In this document: piece after piece, positions 44,542 to 53,930 of the stretch
Layout: every line of letters starts with the position of its first letter
Numbering within the stretch: position 1 is the stretch's first letter
Position numbers and translations under genes: made by a program
Notes under the pieces: model-generated
Seen by the model: only the letters and a program-made list of their open reading frames with translations
The model's database searches: none
Told to the model about the DNA's origin: nothing
DNA from: Dyadobacter flavalbus
GTDB lineage: Bacteria; Bacteroidota; Bacteroidia; Cytophagales; Spirosomataceae
Length of the DNA stretch: 64,000 bases
Reading direction: 5' to 3'
NCBI RefSeq assembly: GCF_006149045.1
Contig: NZ_VBSN01000023.1
Span: forward strand, 1-64,000

Positions 44542-45786
44542 ATGACTGATATGAACCGATACCCGGAACGCATTTTATCTGATAAAAACGCATTTTTAAA
44601 AAAATACCAGGTCATCAGAAACCTTATTCTGTTTATTGCCATTTCGCTGATCCAGCATCCGCTTGCTTTTGGCCAATTTGGCACTTTGAGCCAGGAAGCA
44701 AAAGTGAGCCTGATTACAGTCGGGCCGGGACGGGAACTGTACTCCGGTTTCGGCCACAGCGTGATCTGGATTTATGATCCGGTCCTGAAACTTGACAATG
44801 CTTACAGTTACGGCTCGTTCAGCTTTGAAACAGGGAATTTCTACGTCAAATTCCTGCGTGGCACTTTGCCTTATACGATTTCGGTTGCGCCGCTTGCGCC
44901 GCAATCCGCATACTGGCGTGCTGAAAACCGCTCCATCAAAGAACAGGTCCTGAACCTTTCGACCAGCCAGAAACAGAAGCTTTACAATTTTCTGGAAACC
45001 AATCACCTGCCTCAGAACAGGGAATATCAGTATAAATTCTTTTACGACAACTGCGCTACAAGGCTGGCCGTTGCCTTGAAAGCGGCGTGCGGCGACAGCC
45101 TGGAATATGAAGGGTACAAACAGGAAAAACTGAGTTTCCGGCAATGGATCGACCGTTATGCATACCTGCAGAATCCGTGGGCGGATTTCGGGATGGACCT
45201 TGCCATCGGAACGCCGTCAGATGAAATTGCCGATCCGGAACAGGCTACTTTCTTGCCGGATAACCTCAGCAAGGCCTTTTCAAAGGCACGCATGATTACA
45301 CCGTGCGGAATTCTGCCGCTTGTGGCTTCCACAAAAGAACTGAACAGGGCCAATCCGATGAGCCGCAACCACCGTTTTACGCCAATGGTTGTATTCTGGA
45401 GCCTGGCCATTTTTGTGCTTGCCTTTACGTACTGGCAGATCAGAAGACAGAAAGTCAATTTTACTTTGGACAAAATCCTGTTTTCCATTGCCGGATTGAC
45501 AGGCTGGCTGATTTTACTGTTATGGTTCGGGACCAACCACGGCGTTACTGCTTACAATTATGACATTCTGTGGGCATTTCCTTTATGGATGCCGCTTATT
45601 TTCTTTATTTCAGAAAATAGAAAACCGTCCTGGTTCCAGTATTTATTGATATTCTACGGATTTCTTTTACTTTGCGCTACGGGCAATCTGATGAAGCATA
45701 ACCTTGTACTGATCCCCATTCTGCTGATGCTCATCATCAGGGTTTATTATATGAATAATACACTTTCTAAAATCCCTAATGGATAA
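44542..45786 (+). CDS. DUF4105 membrane protein
   Basis: A 414-residue protein. After a signal-anchor or signal peptide (about 25-46) comes a DUF4105 domain with VGPGRELYSGFGHSVIWIYD, YSYGSFSFETGNFYVKFLRG and FFYDNCATRLAVAL. The His and Cys of these segments suggest a papain-like or related fold. The C-terminal 130 residues hold about four membrane helices. The domain is widespread in Bacteroidota with no known reaction. It overlaps the next gene by eight bases and starts nine bases after rsmI. Confidence 0.83.
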   Translation: MTDMNRYPERILSDKNAFLKKYQVIRNLILFIAISLIQHPLAFGQFGTLSQEAKVSLITVGPGRELYSGFGHSVIWIYDPVLKLDNAYSYGSFSFETGNFYVKFLRGTLPYTISVAPLAPQSAYWRAENRSIKEQVLNLSTSQKQKLYNFLETNHLPQNREYQYKFFYDNCATRLAVALKAACGDSLEYEGYKQEKLSFRQWIDRYAYLQNPWADFGMDLAIGTPSDEIADPEQATFLPDNLSKAFSKARMITPCGILPLVASTKELNRANPMSRNHRFTPMVVFWSLAIFVLAFTYWQIRRQKVNFTLDKILFSIAGLTGWLILLLWFGTNHGVTAYNYDILWAFPLWMPLIFFISENRKPSWFQYLLIFYGFLLLCATGNLMKHNLVLIPILLMLIIRVYYMNNTLSKIPNG

Positions 45787-46591
45787 CAAGACAATGGATC
45801 TGGAAAAGCTGACACAACAAACTATTGAAATCGTAAGACAGGCTTCTTCCTTTATTCAGCGGGAAGCTGCACAGTTTTCACGCGATAAAATTGAATATAA
45901 AGATCTGAACAATCTGGTTTCTTACGTTGACAAGGAAGCTGAAAAACTGCTTGTTGCAGGGCTCAGCCAGTTGCTGCCGGAAGCAAGTTACATCACAGAA
46001 GAAGGAACCACAGGTCAGGAACCGGACCCGTCGGCACTGAACTGGATCATCGATCCGCTGGACGGCACCACCAATTTCATTCACGGAATCCCGGTTTACT
46101 GCGTCAGCGTAGGGCTTGCCAAAGGAAAAGAGCTGCTTGTGGGCGTGATCCATGAACCCAGTCTGGACGAAATGTTTTACGCATGGCAGGGCGGCGGTGC
46201 ATGGTGCAACGGAAAAAAAATCAGCGTAAGCAACGTTCCGCTCCTGCAGGAAAGCCTGATCGCAACCGGCTTTCCTTATGCCCGGTTCGACAAGCAGAAA
46301 CGCTATATGTACATTCTGGAACTGCTCATGCAGAAAACGCACGGTATCCGCCGCATGGGTGCAGCAGCCGTAGACCTTGCTTATGTTGCAGCCGGCCGTT
46401 TTGATGGTTTCTACGAATACAACCTGAATTCCTGGGATATGGCCGCGGGCGTTTTACTGATCAAGGAAGCGGGCGGAAAAGTGACCGATTTTAAAGGAAG
46501 CGACAATTATCTGTTTGGCGGTGACATTGTTGCAGCTTCCCGCGCTCCGCATCAGGAACTTGTGGATGTGATCCGCGAAAATTTTAACTGA
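45779..46591 (+). CDS. Inositol monophosphatase family protein
   Basis: A 270-residue phosphatase of the IMPase/SuhB family. The metal-site motifs are ITEEGTT (Glu74-75), IDPLDGTTNF (91-100) and NSWDMAAGVLLIKEAGG near 215-230. A GGG-containing loop (FYAWQGGGAW) is present. It cleaves the phosphate of inositol-1-phosphate or a similar small molecule using Mg2+. The start ATG at 45779 overlaps the previous gene; a second ATG five codons later is possible. It looks translationally coupled to the DUF4105 gene. Confidence 0.9.
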   Translation: MDNKTMDLEKLTQQTIEIVRQASSFIQREAAQFSRDKIEYKDLNNLVSYVDKEAEKLLVAGLSQLLPEASYITEEGTTGQEPDPSALNWIIDPLDGTTNFIHGIPVYCVSVGLAKGKELLVGVIHEPSLDEMFYAWQGGGAWCNGKKISVSNVPLLQESLIATGFPYARFDKQKRYMYILELLMQKTHGIRRMGAAAVDLAYVAAGRFDGFYEYNLNSWDMAAGVLLIKEAGGKVTDFKGSDNYLFGGDIVAASRAPHQELVDVIRENFN

Positions 46592-46626
46592 TCGTTCTTT
46601 TAAGTTTTCACTTATTTATAATATAA

Positions 46627-47163
46627 ATGGACCTCGAACAGCTTCGTTATCCAATCGGACAATTCAGATTTCAGGACAGTTATACGCCGGCCGAAATTAA
46701 ATCCAATATTCAGATCATCAGTGCTTTGCCTTCCCGTTTTATCAATTTGCTAGGGGGCTGGGATGATGAAAAATACAATACGCCTTATCGTCCCGGCGGC
46801 TGGACGATCCGGCAATTAATCCATCATGTTGCTGACAGCCATATCAATGCCTACACCAGATGCAGACTGGCGCTGACGGAAGACAATCCGGTGGTCAAAC
46901 CGTACGATGAAGCGGCATGGGCCGAATTGCCGGATGGAAAAGCAGCGCAGGTGGAGTTGTCTCTTCAGCTTATGCGCTACGTTCATTTAAGATGGGTTTT
47001 ACTCCTGAATTCCATGCAGGAAGCGGAGCTGGCCAGAACTTATACGCATCCGGCGACAGGGCGTGTTTTCAGGATGGACGAGGTTATTGCCAATTATGCA
47101 TGGCATAGCGAGCATCATTATCAGCATGCTTTTCAGCTGGCAGTCAGGAACAATTGGCATTAA
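46627..47163 (+). CDS. YfiT/DinB-family bacillithiol transferase-like protein
   Basis: A 178-residue DinB-fold protein of the YfiT group. It has three metal-binding-type histidine sites: IHHVADSH near residue 65 and WHSEHHYQHAF near 160. YPIGQFRF at the start and PYRPGGWTIRQLIHH in the middle match the YfiT pattern. YfiT members are metal-dependent hydrolases or bacillithiol S-transferases used in detoxification. The substrate is not known here. It precedes the FeoB-associated gene by 18 bases. Confidence 0.85.
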   Translation: MDLEQLRYPIGQFRFQDSYTPAEIKSNIQIISALPSRFINLLGGWDDEKYNTPYRPGGWTIRQLIHHVADSHINAYTRCRLALTEDNPVVKPYDEAAWAELPDGKAAQVELSLQLMRYVHLRWVLLLNSMQEAELARTYTHPATGRVFRMDEVIANYAWHSEHHYQHAFQLAVRNNWH

Positions 47164-47181
47164 GCGGTTGTTTGCAGGAAT

Positions 47182-47337
47182 ATGATAACGCAACAGATTA
47201 TTATTCTCATTCTTTTTCTTGCAGCTGCCGGTTACATGGGCTGGCGCCTGTGGAAAGCATTTGACAGCAGAAACAGCGGCGGCTGTGCCAAAGGATGCGG
47301 CTGCGCTGCCGACAAGAATGTTTCTGCAAAAGCATGA
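47182..47337 (+). CDS. FeoB-associated Cys-rich membrane protein
   Basis: A 51-residue protein with one membrane helix (about 3-24) and a C-terminal stretch with three cysteines (GGCAKGCGC, Cys35, Cys39 and Cys41). Size, topology and Cys spacing match the FeoB_associated family (PF12669), usually encoded next to the ferrous-iron transporter FeoB. No feoB or feoA is in the window. Start ATG at 47182 is the only one and is 18 bases after the YfiT-like gene. A strong terminator follows. Confidence 0.78.
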   Translation: MITQQIIILILFLAAAGYMGWRLWKAFDSRNSGGCAKGCGCAADKNVSAKA

Positions 47338-47390
47338 TCGGTTTTTGAAAAAATTCAGGATTTCAGTTTTTTTTAAATATATTATAACAA

Positions 47391-47434
47391 AACAGAAAAC
47401 CGCTTTGCACGCAAGTGTAAAGCGGTTTTCTGTT
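47391..47434. terminator. Bidirectional terminator between Feo-associated gene and acs
   Basis: AACAGAAAACCGCTTTGCAC pairs with GTGTAAAGCGGTTTTCTGTT, a 20-bp stem with one G-T pair, capped by a GCAA tetraloop. The A-rich base on one side and T-rich base on the other fit termination in both directions, between convergent genes. Confidence 0.8.
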
Positions 47435-47470
47435 TCAAGGCTGTTTATTCAAAAACCCGGGCCGGATTTC

Positions 47471-49360
47471 CTATAAAGCGCCTTTTTTGATATCTTCCAC
47501 AACGGCCGGATCGAGCAAAGTAGAAATATCGCCCAGATTGCCCATATCGCCTTCAGATATTTTCCTTAGAATCCGGCGCATGATCTTTCCGGAACGTGTT
47601 TTCGGCAAACCCGTTACAAACTGGACTTTATCCGGTTTTGCAATAGGTCCGATAATCCGGGAGACCGTTGCGGCAATGTCTTTTCTGAACATTTCGGCAT
47701 CTTCCGGTTCGCTTTCCGCAATGACATACGCATAAATGCCCTGTCCTTTAATATCATGCGCATAACCGACAACAGCCGATTCTACTACGCCAAGGTGCAT
47801 GTTGATCGCGTTTTCTACTTCCGCCGTTCCGATCCGGTGACCTGAAACATTCAATACATCGTCTACACGGCCTGTAATGCGGTAGTAACCGTCTTCATCA
47901 CGCAGGCAGCCGTCGCCGGTAAAATACATGCCCGGATACGTAGAGAAATAGGTTTGCTTGCAGCGTTCGTGATCGCCGTAAGTAGTCCGGATAATGCCCG
48001 GCCACGGAAATTTCATGCAAAGATTGCCGCTAACGCCATTTCCTTCGATTTCCTTGCCGTTTTCATCCACAATAACGGGCTGAATGCCGGGCAAAGGCAA
48101 CGTGGCAAAAGTGGGTTTTTCAGGGGTAATGCCGGCAAGCGGAGAAATCATGATGCCGCCGGTTTCCGTCTGCCACCACGTATCGGCAAGCGGACAGTTG
48201 TCTGAACCAATGTTGGTTTTAAACCAGTGCCAGGCTTCTTCGTTAATCGGCTCTCCTACCGAACCCAGTTTTTTCAGCGAGGAAAGATCATGGCCTTTTA
48301 CATAATCCAGCCCGAAACTCATCAGCGAACGAATGGCCGTAGGCGCAGTATAAAGGATATTCACCTGATGTTTTTCAACGATCTGCCACAAACGGCTGGC
48401 ATCCGGGTAAGTCGGGACGCCTTCAAAAATAAGCGAGGTAGCGCCGGTGCAAAGCGGGCCGTACACGATGTAACTGTGGCCTGTAATCCAGCCGATATCC
48501 GCCGTACAGAAATAAACCTCTTCCGGTTCATACTGAAATACGTTGGCAAAAGTATAAGCCGCATAAACCATGTAACCGCCGCAGGTATGCACAACGCCTT
48601 TCGGCTTTCCGGTCGAGCCCGAAGTATATAAAATAAATAAAGGATCTTCTGCGTCCATCGGCTCGGCCGCACATACCGAATCCACATGCTTCACTTCTTC
48701 TTCCCACCAGAGATCGCGGCCTTTCAGCATCGAAACCGGCGTGCGGGTACGGGTCATGACAATGACATGTTTTACCGAGCGGCATTGATCCAGCGCGGCA
48801 TCAACGGTTTCTTTCATCGGAATTACCTTGGAACCACGATATGCGCCGTCCGAAGTAATCACCATTGTGCATTCCGCATCATTGATCCGGTCCGCAATGG
48901 ATTTGGCAGAAAAACCACCGAACACAACCGAGTGAATGGCCCCGATCCTTGCGCAGGCCAGCACGGCAACGGTCAGCTCGGGAACCATCGGAAGATATAT
49001 ACAAACCCGGTCGCCTTTTTTAACGCCATGTTTTTTGAGCACATTGGCAAACCGGCAAACGCGGTCGTGCAGCACATTGTAGGAAATGGAAACCGCCTTG
49101 TCTTCCGGATCATTGGGTTCCCAAATAATGGCAGGCTGATTGCCTATTTGTGCCAAATGCCTGTCGAGTGCATTTTCAGTGATATTCAATACGCCGCCTT
49201 CAAACCACTTTACATTTGCCTCATTGAAATTCCAGCTTAATACTTTTTTCCAGGGCTTGCGCCACTGGAATTGTTGGGCTACTTCCGCCCAAAAACCTTC
49301 GGGATCTTCTACACTTTGTCTGTAGGCAATCTGATACGCTTCAAAGGTCTTGATTCTCAT
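47471..49360 (-). CDS. acs: Acetate-CoA ligase (acetyl-CoA synthetase)
   Basis: A 629-residue AMP-forming ligase that activates acetate to acetyl-CoA. Family signatures include LYTSGSTGKPKGVVHTCGGY (P-loop), ADIGWITGHSYIVYGPL, DTWWQTETGG and YFTGDGCLRDEDGYYRITGR. The C-terminal PKTRSGKIMRRILR has the lysine regulated by acetylation in other bacteria. Length is slightly below the 650 of E. coli Acs. Start ATG at 49358-49360. It sits alone between convergent and divergent genes. Confidence 0.95.
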   Translation of the reverse strand: MRIKTFEAYQIAYRQSVEDPEGFWAEVAQQFQWRKPWKKVLSWNFNEANVKWFEGGVLNITENALDRHLAQIGNQPAIIWEPNDPEDKAVSISYNVLHDRVCRFANVLKKHGVKKGDRVCIYLPMVPELTVAVLACARIGAIHSVVFGGFSAKSIADRINDAECTMVITSDGAYRGSKVIPMKETVDAALDQCRSVKHVIVMTRTRTPVSMLKGRDLWWEEEVKHVDSVCAAEPMDAEDPLFILYTSGSTGKPKGVVHTCGGYMVYAAYTFANVFQYEPEEVYFCTADIGWITGHSYIVYGPLCTGATSLIFEGVPTYPDASRLWQIVEKHQVNILYTAPTAIRSLMSFGLDYVKGHDLSSLKKLGSVGEPINEEAWHWFKTNIGSDNCPLADTWWQTETGGIMISPLAGITPEKPTFATLPLPGIQPVIVDENGKEIEGNGVSGNLCMKFPWPGIIRTTYGDHERCKQTYFSTYPGMYFTGDGCLRDEDGYYRITGRVDDVLNVSGHRIGTAEVENAINMHLGVVESAVVGYAHDIKGQGIYAYVIAESEPEDAEMFRKDIAATVSRIIGPIAKPDKVQFVTGLPKTRSGKIMRRILRKISEGDMGNLGDISTLLDPAVVEDIKKGAL

Positions 49361-49615
49361 GATAAATAAAGGTTAAACTTAGGGATAAAGGATAATGGCT
49401 GACAATTTATAATTTTCATCTGGTTAGTCCTACTTAATGCATTACAGAATGTTGCGCTTCGTAAATGCCTTGCATTCCGCGTGCGCCCGAAGTGTATTTG
49501 CACGATCCGGCATCATGCTGTTAATCTTCATGTTGGATTTTTCCTGAACCGTTTTTTGTGACCCGCATGCAAAAAGATGTACTTTCGGATTTGCAAAACG
49601 CAGCTATGTTTTTTC

Positions 49616-50836
49616 ATGAATGAGCAGGACAACAAAACAGACCGGCAGGAAACCGGATTTTCCGAAACAGAAATCCGTTTCATTCAGACGCATCTTAAGG
49701 AAAATCCGGGTCAGCTGATTTTGCGTGCCGGGCAGTTTAAAGACCTGGATATAAAGAAACTTGCTTCACAGATTTTATCCAGACAAAAAGCCGTTAAAAA
49801 ACTGCCCGAATGGTCTGCAAATGAAAAGCTGATTTTTCCGCCGGCGCTTTCTGTCGAGCAATGTTCTTCGGAAGCAACGGCGCGTTACAAGGCCAGTCTG
49901 GTTTCTGGAAACCGGCTTATGGATATCACCGGCGGCATGGGCGTTGACTGTTTTTACATGAGCAGAAAATTTGAGCAGGCAATTTATTTCGAGCAGCAGG
50001 AAGAAGTTGCAAAAACGGCGAAATACAATTTTAAAGAACTTGGTTCCGGAAATATAACCGTACATAACGCCGATTCACTATTGACGCTTGCAAAGGAAAC
50101 AATGCCTTCGGACTGGATTTTTGCCGATCCTGCAAGGCGGAACACAAACCGAGAAAAAGTAGTACTGCTTTCCGACTGCACGCCGGACATTACCGCCAAT
50201 CTTTCCGCCTTATTTGAAAATGCGCCCAATATACTTTTAAAAACTTCGCCTTTGCTGGATATTGATCTGGCATCGAAAGAACTGACCAATCTTGCAGAAG
50301 TGCACGTCATTGGCTATGAACAGGAATGCAAGGAGCTGCTTTTTGTCCTGAAAAAAGATTATATAACTGAAAATTTTGTCATTAAAACACGCATTATCAA
50401 TGCAGCCGGAGAAGTCGTTCATTCGCTTGATTTTGACCGTGAATCGGAACGTAAAGCCCTTGTTTCGTATTCCAATCCGCTCGGTTATTTGTATGAACCG
50501 CATCCGGCCGTTCTGAAAGCAGGCGCATTCAGGACTTTGTGCGAAACATTTGATACGAGCAAACTGGCCGTCAACAGCCAGTTATATACTTCTGAAAACT
50601 ACATTCCTGATTTTCCCGGAAGGTCATTTAAAATCGTTGCCGTCTGCAGGCCGGATATGCGGGAAATTTCCGGATACATACAAGGCGACAAAGCCAATCT
50701 GACGATCCGGAATTTTCCGGGTAAAACCGAAGATCTCCGAAAAAAATGGAAACTGAAAGAAGGTGGCGATTTTTACCTTTTTGCAACAACGCTTGCTGAC
50801 CATTCCAAAGTAGTCATTGTGACGACAAAGCCGTAA
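49616..50836 (+). CDS. Class I SAM-dependent methyltransferase with THUMP-like domain
   Basis: A 406-residue protein. The SAM-binding motif appears as RLMDITGGMGVDCFYMSR near residue 107, and IFADPARRNTNREKV near 170 holds the catalytic motif IV (DPAR). The region from ~320 to the end resembles the THUMP-like domain (PF18096) of these methyltransferases (FRTLCETFDTSKLAVNSQLY and SRPF-like FPGRSFKIVA). It probably methylates an RNA, but the target is unknown. ATG at 49616 is used; upstream codons are not coding-like. Divergent from acs with 255 bases between. Confidence 0.78.
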   Translation: MNEQDNKTDRQETGFSETEIRFIQTHLKENPGQLILRAGQFKDLDIKKLASQILSRQKAVKKLPEWSANEKLIFPPALSVEQCSSEATARYKASLVSGNRLMDITGGMGVDCFYMSRKFEQAIYFEQQEEVAKTAKYNFKELGSGNITVHNADSLLTLAKETMPSDWIFADPARRNTNREKVVLLSDCTPDITANLSALFENAPNILLKTSPLLDIDLASKELTNLAEVHVIGYEQECKELLFVLKKDYITENFVIKTRIINAAGEVVHSLDFDRESERKALVSYSNPLGYLYEPHPAVLKAGAFRTLCETFDTSKLAVNSQLYTSENYIPDFPGRSFKIVAVCRPDMREISGYIQGDKANLTIRNFPGKTEDLRKKWKLKEGGDFYLFATTLADHSKVVIVTTKP

Positions 50837-50869
50837 AACGCTGATTTTTCTAAAACCTGAATGACACTC

Positions 50870-51223
50870 TTAAAGAAATGCTTCTTCAAATTCCTTTTCT
50901 GAAAACCCGAGCGCCACGGGCTTGCCGCCTGCATCTTCCACAAGCGGCCTTTTGATGACGGACGTTTTGGAAATCATCAGCTGCACAGCCGAGTCTTCGT
51001 CTTTTACCGAACTTTTTTCTTCATCCGAAAGCGCTTTCCACGTCGTTCCGGATTTATTGACCAATTTTTCCCACGAATAATCGCCGAACCAGCTTTTCAG
51101 CTTTTCGGGCGTAATTCCTTTCTTTTTGTAATCGTGAAAAGTGTAGGTAATCTGATGCGCATCCAGCCAGGTTCTCGCCTTTTTGACCGTGTTGCAGTTG
51201 GGAATTCCGTATACGGTGAACAT
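50870..51223 (-). CDS. ArsC/Spx-family thioredoxin-fold protein (YffB-like)
   Basis: A 117-residue protein of the ArsC/Spx/YffB family. It begins MFTVYGIPNCNTVKKAR, with a single catalytic-type Cys10 followed by Asn-Thr. The motif HDYKKKGITPEKLKSW and the late SVIKRPLVED (the cis-proline region) are family signatures. YffB members lack arsenate reductase activity and are thought to be glutathione-dependent thiol reductases. No ars genes are nearby. It lies 18 bases downstream of the symporter gene on the same strand. Confidence 0.87.
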   Translation of the reverse strand: MFTVYGIPNCNTVKKARTWLDAHQITYTFHDYKKKGITPEKLKSWFGDYSWEKLVNKSGTTWKALSDEEKSSVKDEDSAVQLMISKTSVIKRPLVEDAGGKPVALGFSEKEFEEAFL

Positions 51224-51241
51224 AAAATAATTTACCTGAAT

Positions 51242-52648
51242 TTACGCTTCTGTTTCTGTTACAACCGGCTCGTCCAGCAAAAGATCGGAACTGTGCATTT
51301 TCTGATCGTCCAGTTCACCTTCCCAGCGTGCAATAACCGCCGTAGCAAGGCAGTTTCCGGTAACATTGACGGAAGTACGCGCCATATCCATCAGTTCATC
51401 AATACCCATAATGAGCAAAACCGGCCATTCGGGCATACCGAAATTTGCAATCGCGCCTAAAAGAATAACCAGCGTAGCCCGCGGGATTCCGGCAACGCCT
51501 TTACTCGTAAGCATCAGCAGAAGAACCATTGTAAACTGCTGTCCGAGTGACATTTCCGTTCCGGTTGCCTGCGCTACGAAAACGGTTGCGAGTGCCAGAT
51601 AAAGCGTGGATCCGTCCAGATTGAAGCTGTAACCTGTCGGCATTACAAAAGAAACAATCTGACGCGGAACGCCGAATTTCTCCATTTTCTCCATGGCCTT
51701 TGGCAGAGCCGCCTCGGAACTTGTCGTGGAAAATGCGATGGAAACCGGCTCCACAATGGCTTTGGCAAATTTCAGAACCGGAATTTTTGCAATTAACGCA
51801 ACGGGCACAAAAACGATCAGTATAAAAACAATCAGCGCGCAGTAAAGCGTCGCCAGCAGCAGTGCAAGGTTTTTCAGTACATCAATGCCCATATGCCCGA
51901 CTGTTTCCGCAATGGCCGCGCCAACGCCGATCGGCGCAAAAAGCATGATGATTTTGGTCAGCTTAAACATGACTTCCGCCAAAAGCTCCACGCCGTGTAC
52001 GAATTTTTCCTTTTTAACCGTCGGCAGCAAGGCAAGACTGATTCCGAAAAGTACGCTGAAAACAACAATCTGCAGAACTTCTCCGTGGTAAATGGATTTG
52101 GCGATGTTTTCCGGAAACGAATGCGTTACAATATCCTGCCAGGTCTGCTCATTAACCTTCGGCAACGTGGCATTCAGCGTTGCAGGCGGAATAATGCCTT
52201 CACCGGGCTTGAACCAGTTGGCAAACAGCAAACCGATCAGCAATGCAAAAGTAGTAACGACTTCAAAGTACAAAAGCGATTTCCAGCCCATTCTGCCGAC
52301 CTGCTTCAGATCCGAGTGACCTGCAATCCCGGTTACAAGTGTGGCAAAAAGCAGCGGCGCAATCACCGTTTTGATCATCTGCAGAAAGATCTGTCTCAGA
52401 AAATGCAGTCCGGTTCCCAGAGCCGGAAAATCGTAGCCGATTTCCGTTCCCACGAGCATGGAAATCAGAATGGAAGTCGTCAGGTTTTTTTTGAGAATAG
52501 CGTAATAGATCAGCCCGGCCAAGGCAAGCCAGCGCAGGATGATCAGAACGTTTGCGGATATGGGAACGATGTTGTAAGCACTTAATACGGTTGCTATTGC
52601 TGCAATGGTAATCAGTGCAATATTAATAAGGGTAATCTTGCGCTTCAT
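51242..52648 (-). CDS. Dicarboxylate/cation symporter (DAACS family, GltP/DctA type)
   Basis: A 468-residue transporter with about eight membrane helices plus two re-entrant loops. Signatures are AFSTTSSEAALPKAME (serine-rich loop), PTGYSFNLDGSTLYLALATV (second motif) and SKGVAGIPRATLVIL. The family carries aspartate, glutamate, succinate or malate with protons or sodium. Substrate is not determined. Start ATG at 52646-52648. The 422-base gap upstream is AT-rich with no clear gene. Confidence 0.9.
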   Translation of the reverse strand: MKRKITLINIALITIAAIATVLSAYNIVPISANVLIILRWLALAGLIYYAILKKNLTTSILISMLVGTEIGYDFPALGTGLHFLRQIFLQMIKTVIAPLLFATLVTGIAGHSDLKQVGRMGWKSLLYFEVVTTFALLIGLLFANWFKPGEGIIPPATLNATLPKVNEQTWQDIVTHSFPENIAKSIYHGEVLQIVVFSVLFGISLALLPTVKKEKFVHGVELLAEVMFKLTKIIMLFAPIGVGAAIAETVGHMGIDVLKNLALLLATLYCALIVFILIVFVPVALIAKIPVLKFAKAIVEPVSIAFSTTSSEAALPKAMEKMEKFGVPRQIVSFVMPTGYSFNLDGSTLYLALATVFVAQATGTEMSLGQQFTMVLLLMLTSKGVAGIPRATLVILLGAIANFGMPEWPVLLIMGIDELMDMARTSVNVTGNCLATAVIARWEGELDDQKMHSSDLLLDEPVVTETEA

Positions 52649-53070
52649 ATGGGAAATTAAAATAGGGAAATCGTTTGTGATGGTAAACTTATAAAAAATC
52701 AGTTTAAGACCAACTATGAAGTTTAATGCTATTTAACTGATTATCGAAATAAATTGTAGGTTTTGAACAATCGGATTTTATGATTGTATTAAACAAATGC
52801 TTATTTATAAAATAAATTTTGGTTTGAAACAAATTCAGTTTTTAGTTTGACGGATAAAAATACTGAAATTTTAAGTCCGCAAAACAATCCTTTTTTCAGA
52901 ACCTGTCCATACGATTACGCATTCTTTCCAGCTTTCAGAACCGGAATTTGTACGCGGATTTGCTACTTTGCTGCATGTTTGTCAGAAAACATGACGCGAA
53001 TCTTTGGTTTGAGTCTGTAAATTTGATATGTTCGAAAAGTACATTTGCCAATTCAAATCACGGAACAAAA
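52649..53070. other. AT-rich intergenic region, divergent promoters expected
   Basis: A 422-base gap between the symporter gene (minus) and the universal stress protein gene (plus). I see no coding frame, tRNA or repeat. The right part holds promoter-like sites for the plus strand, with TAAATTTG at 53018-53025 the best TAnnTTTG match. Confidence 0.45.
53018..53025 (+). promoter_or_regulatory. Possible -7 element of universal stress protein gene
   Basis: TAAATTTG matches TAnnTTTG, 45 bases before the ATG at 53071. The nearest TTTG (53003-53006) gives a spacer of only 11 bases, so support is partial. Confidence 0.35.
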
Positions 53071-53922
53071 ATGAACAAAATACTTATTCCGATCGACTTT
53101 TCTGAGAATGCCGAGCGTGCCCTTGCTGCGGCCAGAATTATAGCGGAAAAAGGAAGCACCGAACTCCTGATCATGCATGCCTATGAACCTTACATCGCCG
53201 ATGTAAGTGTAACGCCCGGCAATGTCCTTCCCGGCGTAGGCGGCGCAGACTTTCTTACGCTTACGGATGAACTGGAAAATGAATTCCGCAAAAAACTGGA
53301 AGATTATGCCGCCAATCTGACTGCGGAAGGCTATAAAGCGCGTGCGATCTGGGAAATCGGGAGTGTGCAGTCGTCTGTTGAAAATGCAATCAAGGAATAT
53401 CAGCCCGATATGGCCGTGATCGGAAGAACCGGAACGGGCGGTTTTCTGGATAAGCTTGTCGGAAGCTCGGCCACGCACATTGCATTGCATTCCACTTGCC
53501 CGGTCCTGATTATTCCGCCTCAGACCAGTCCGAGTAAGTTCAGCAAGGTCGTATATGCCACGCAGTTTGAATACAGTGAAAACGACATCCTGAAAGAAGT
53601 ATTTGTATTGCTGAATCATCTGGGCGGCAGCCTTACACTGCTGAAAATCGATTCGGACAGCCAGCCGAATATTCAGCCCGATAACCAGTATATTGATGAA
53701 ATAAAGGCAGAATTCGGCATTACTGATAATGATATCGTGGTCAGAAGTTCAAGAAATGTGCTGGACGGCATTGAGGAATACTGCGACGAGGTCGGTGCCG
53801 ATCTGCTGATCATGTCCGCAAGGGAACGTTCTTTTCTGGAAGAATATCTGATCAATCCAAGCGTTACAAGAAAGCTGATCGTTGACACGCATGTTCCGTT
53901 ACTTGTTTTCCATCTTAAGTAA
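53071..53922 (+). CDS. Tandem universal stress protein
   Basis: A 283-residue protein with two UspA domains in tandem. The first starts MNKILIPIDFSENAERAL and ends with the ATP-binding pattern MAVIGRTGTGGFLDKLVGSS followed by ATHIA. The second (about 155-283) lacks a complete Gly-rich loop but keeps DLLIMSARERSFLEEYL. Such proteins bind ATP and help in stress survival. ATG at 53071 fits the family start; in-frame codons upstream are not coding-like. corA follows after eight bases, so the two are co-transcribed. Confidence 0.87.
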   Translation: MNKILIPIDFSENAERALAAARIIAEKGSTELLIMHAYEPYIADVSVTPGNVLPGVGGADFLTLTDELENEFRKKLEDYAANLTAEGYKARAIWEIGSVQSSVENAIKEYQPDMAVIGRTGTGGFLDKLVGSSATHIALHSTCPVLIIPPQTSPSKFSKVVYATQFEYSENDILKEVFVLLNHLGGSLTLLKIDSDSQPNIQPDNQYIDEIKAEFGITDNDIVVRSSRNVLDGIEEYCDEVGADLLIMSARERSFLEEYLINPSVTRKLIVDTHVPLLVFHLK

Positions 53923-53930
53923 GCATACCG

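Noticed and set aside
49442..49531. A 29-residue minus-strand frame (starts MKINSMMPDRAN) between acs and the methyltransferase gene
   Set aside because: An A-rich stretch precedes it, but there is no family match, no known partner and the length is within chance. Conservation would be needed.
50870..51223. Calling the ArsC-fold gene an arsenate reductase
   Set aside because: The CNT motif and YffB-like pattern do not include the ArsC arginine set I could confirm, and no ars operon genes are near.
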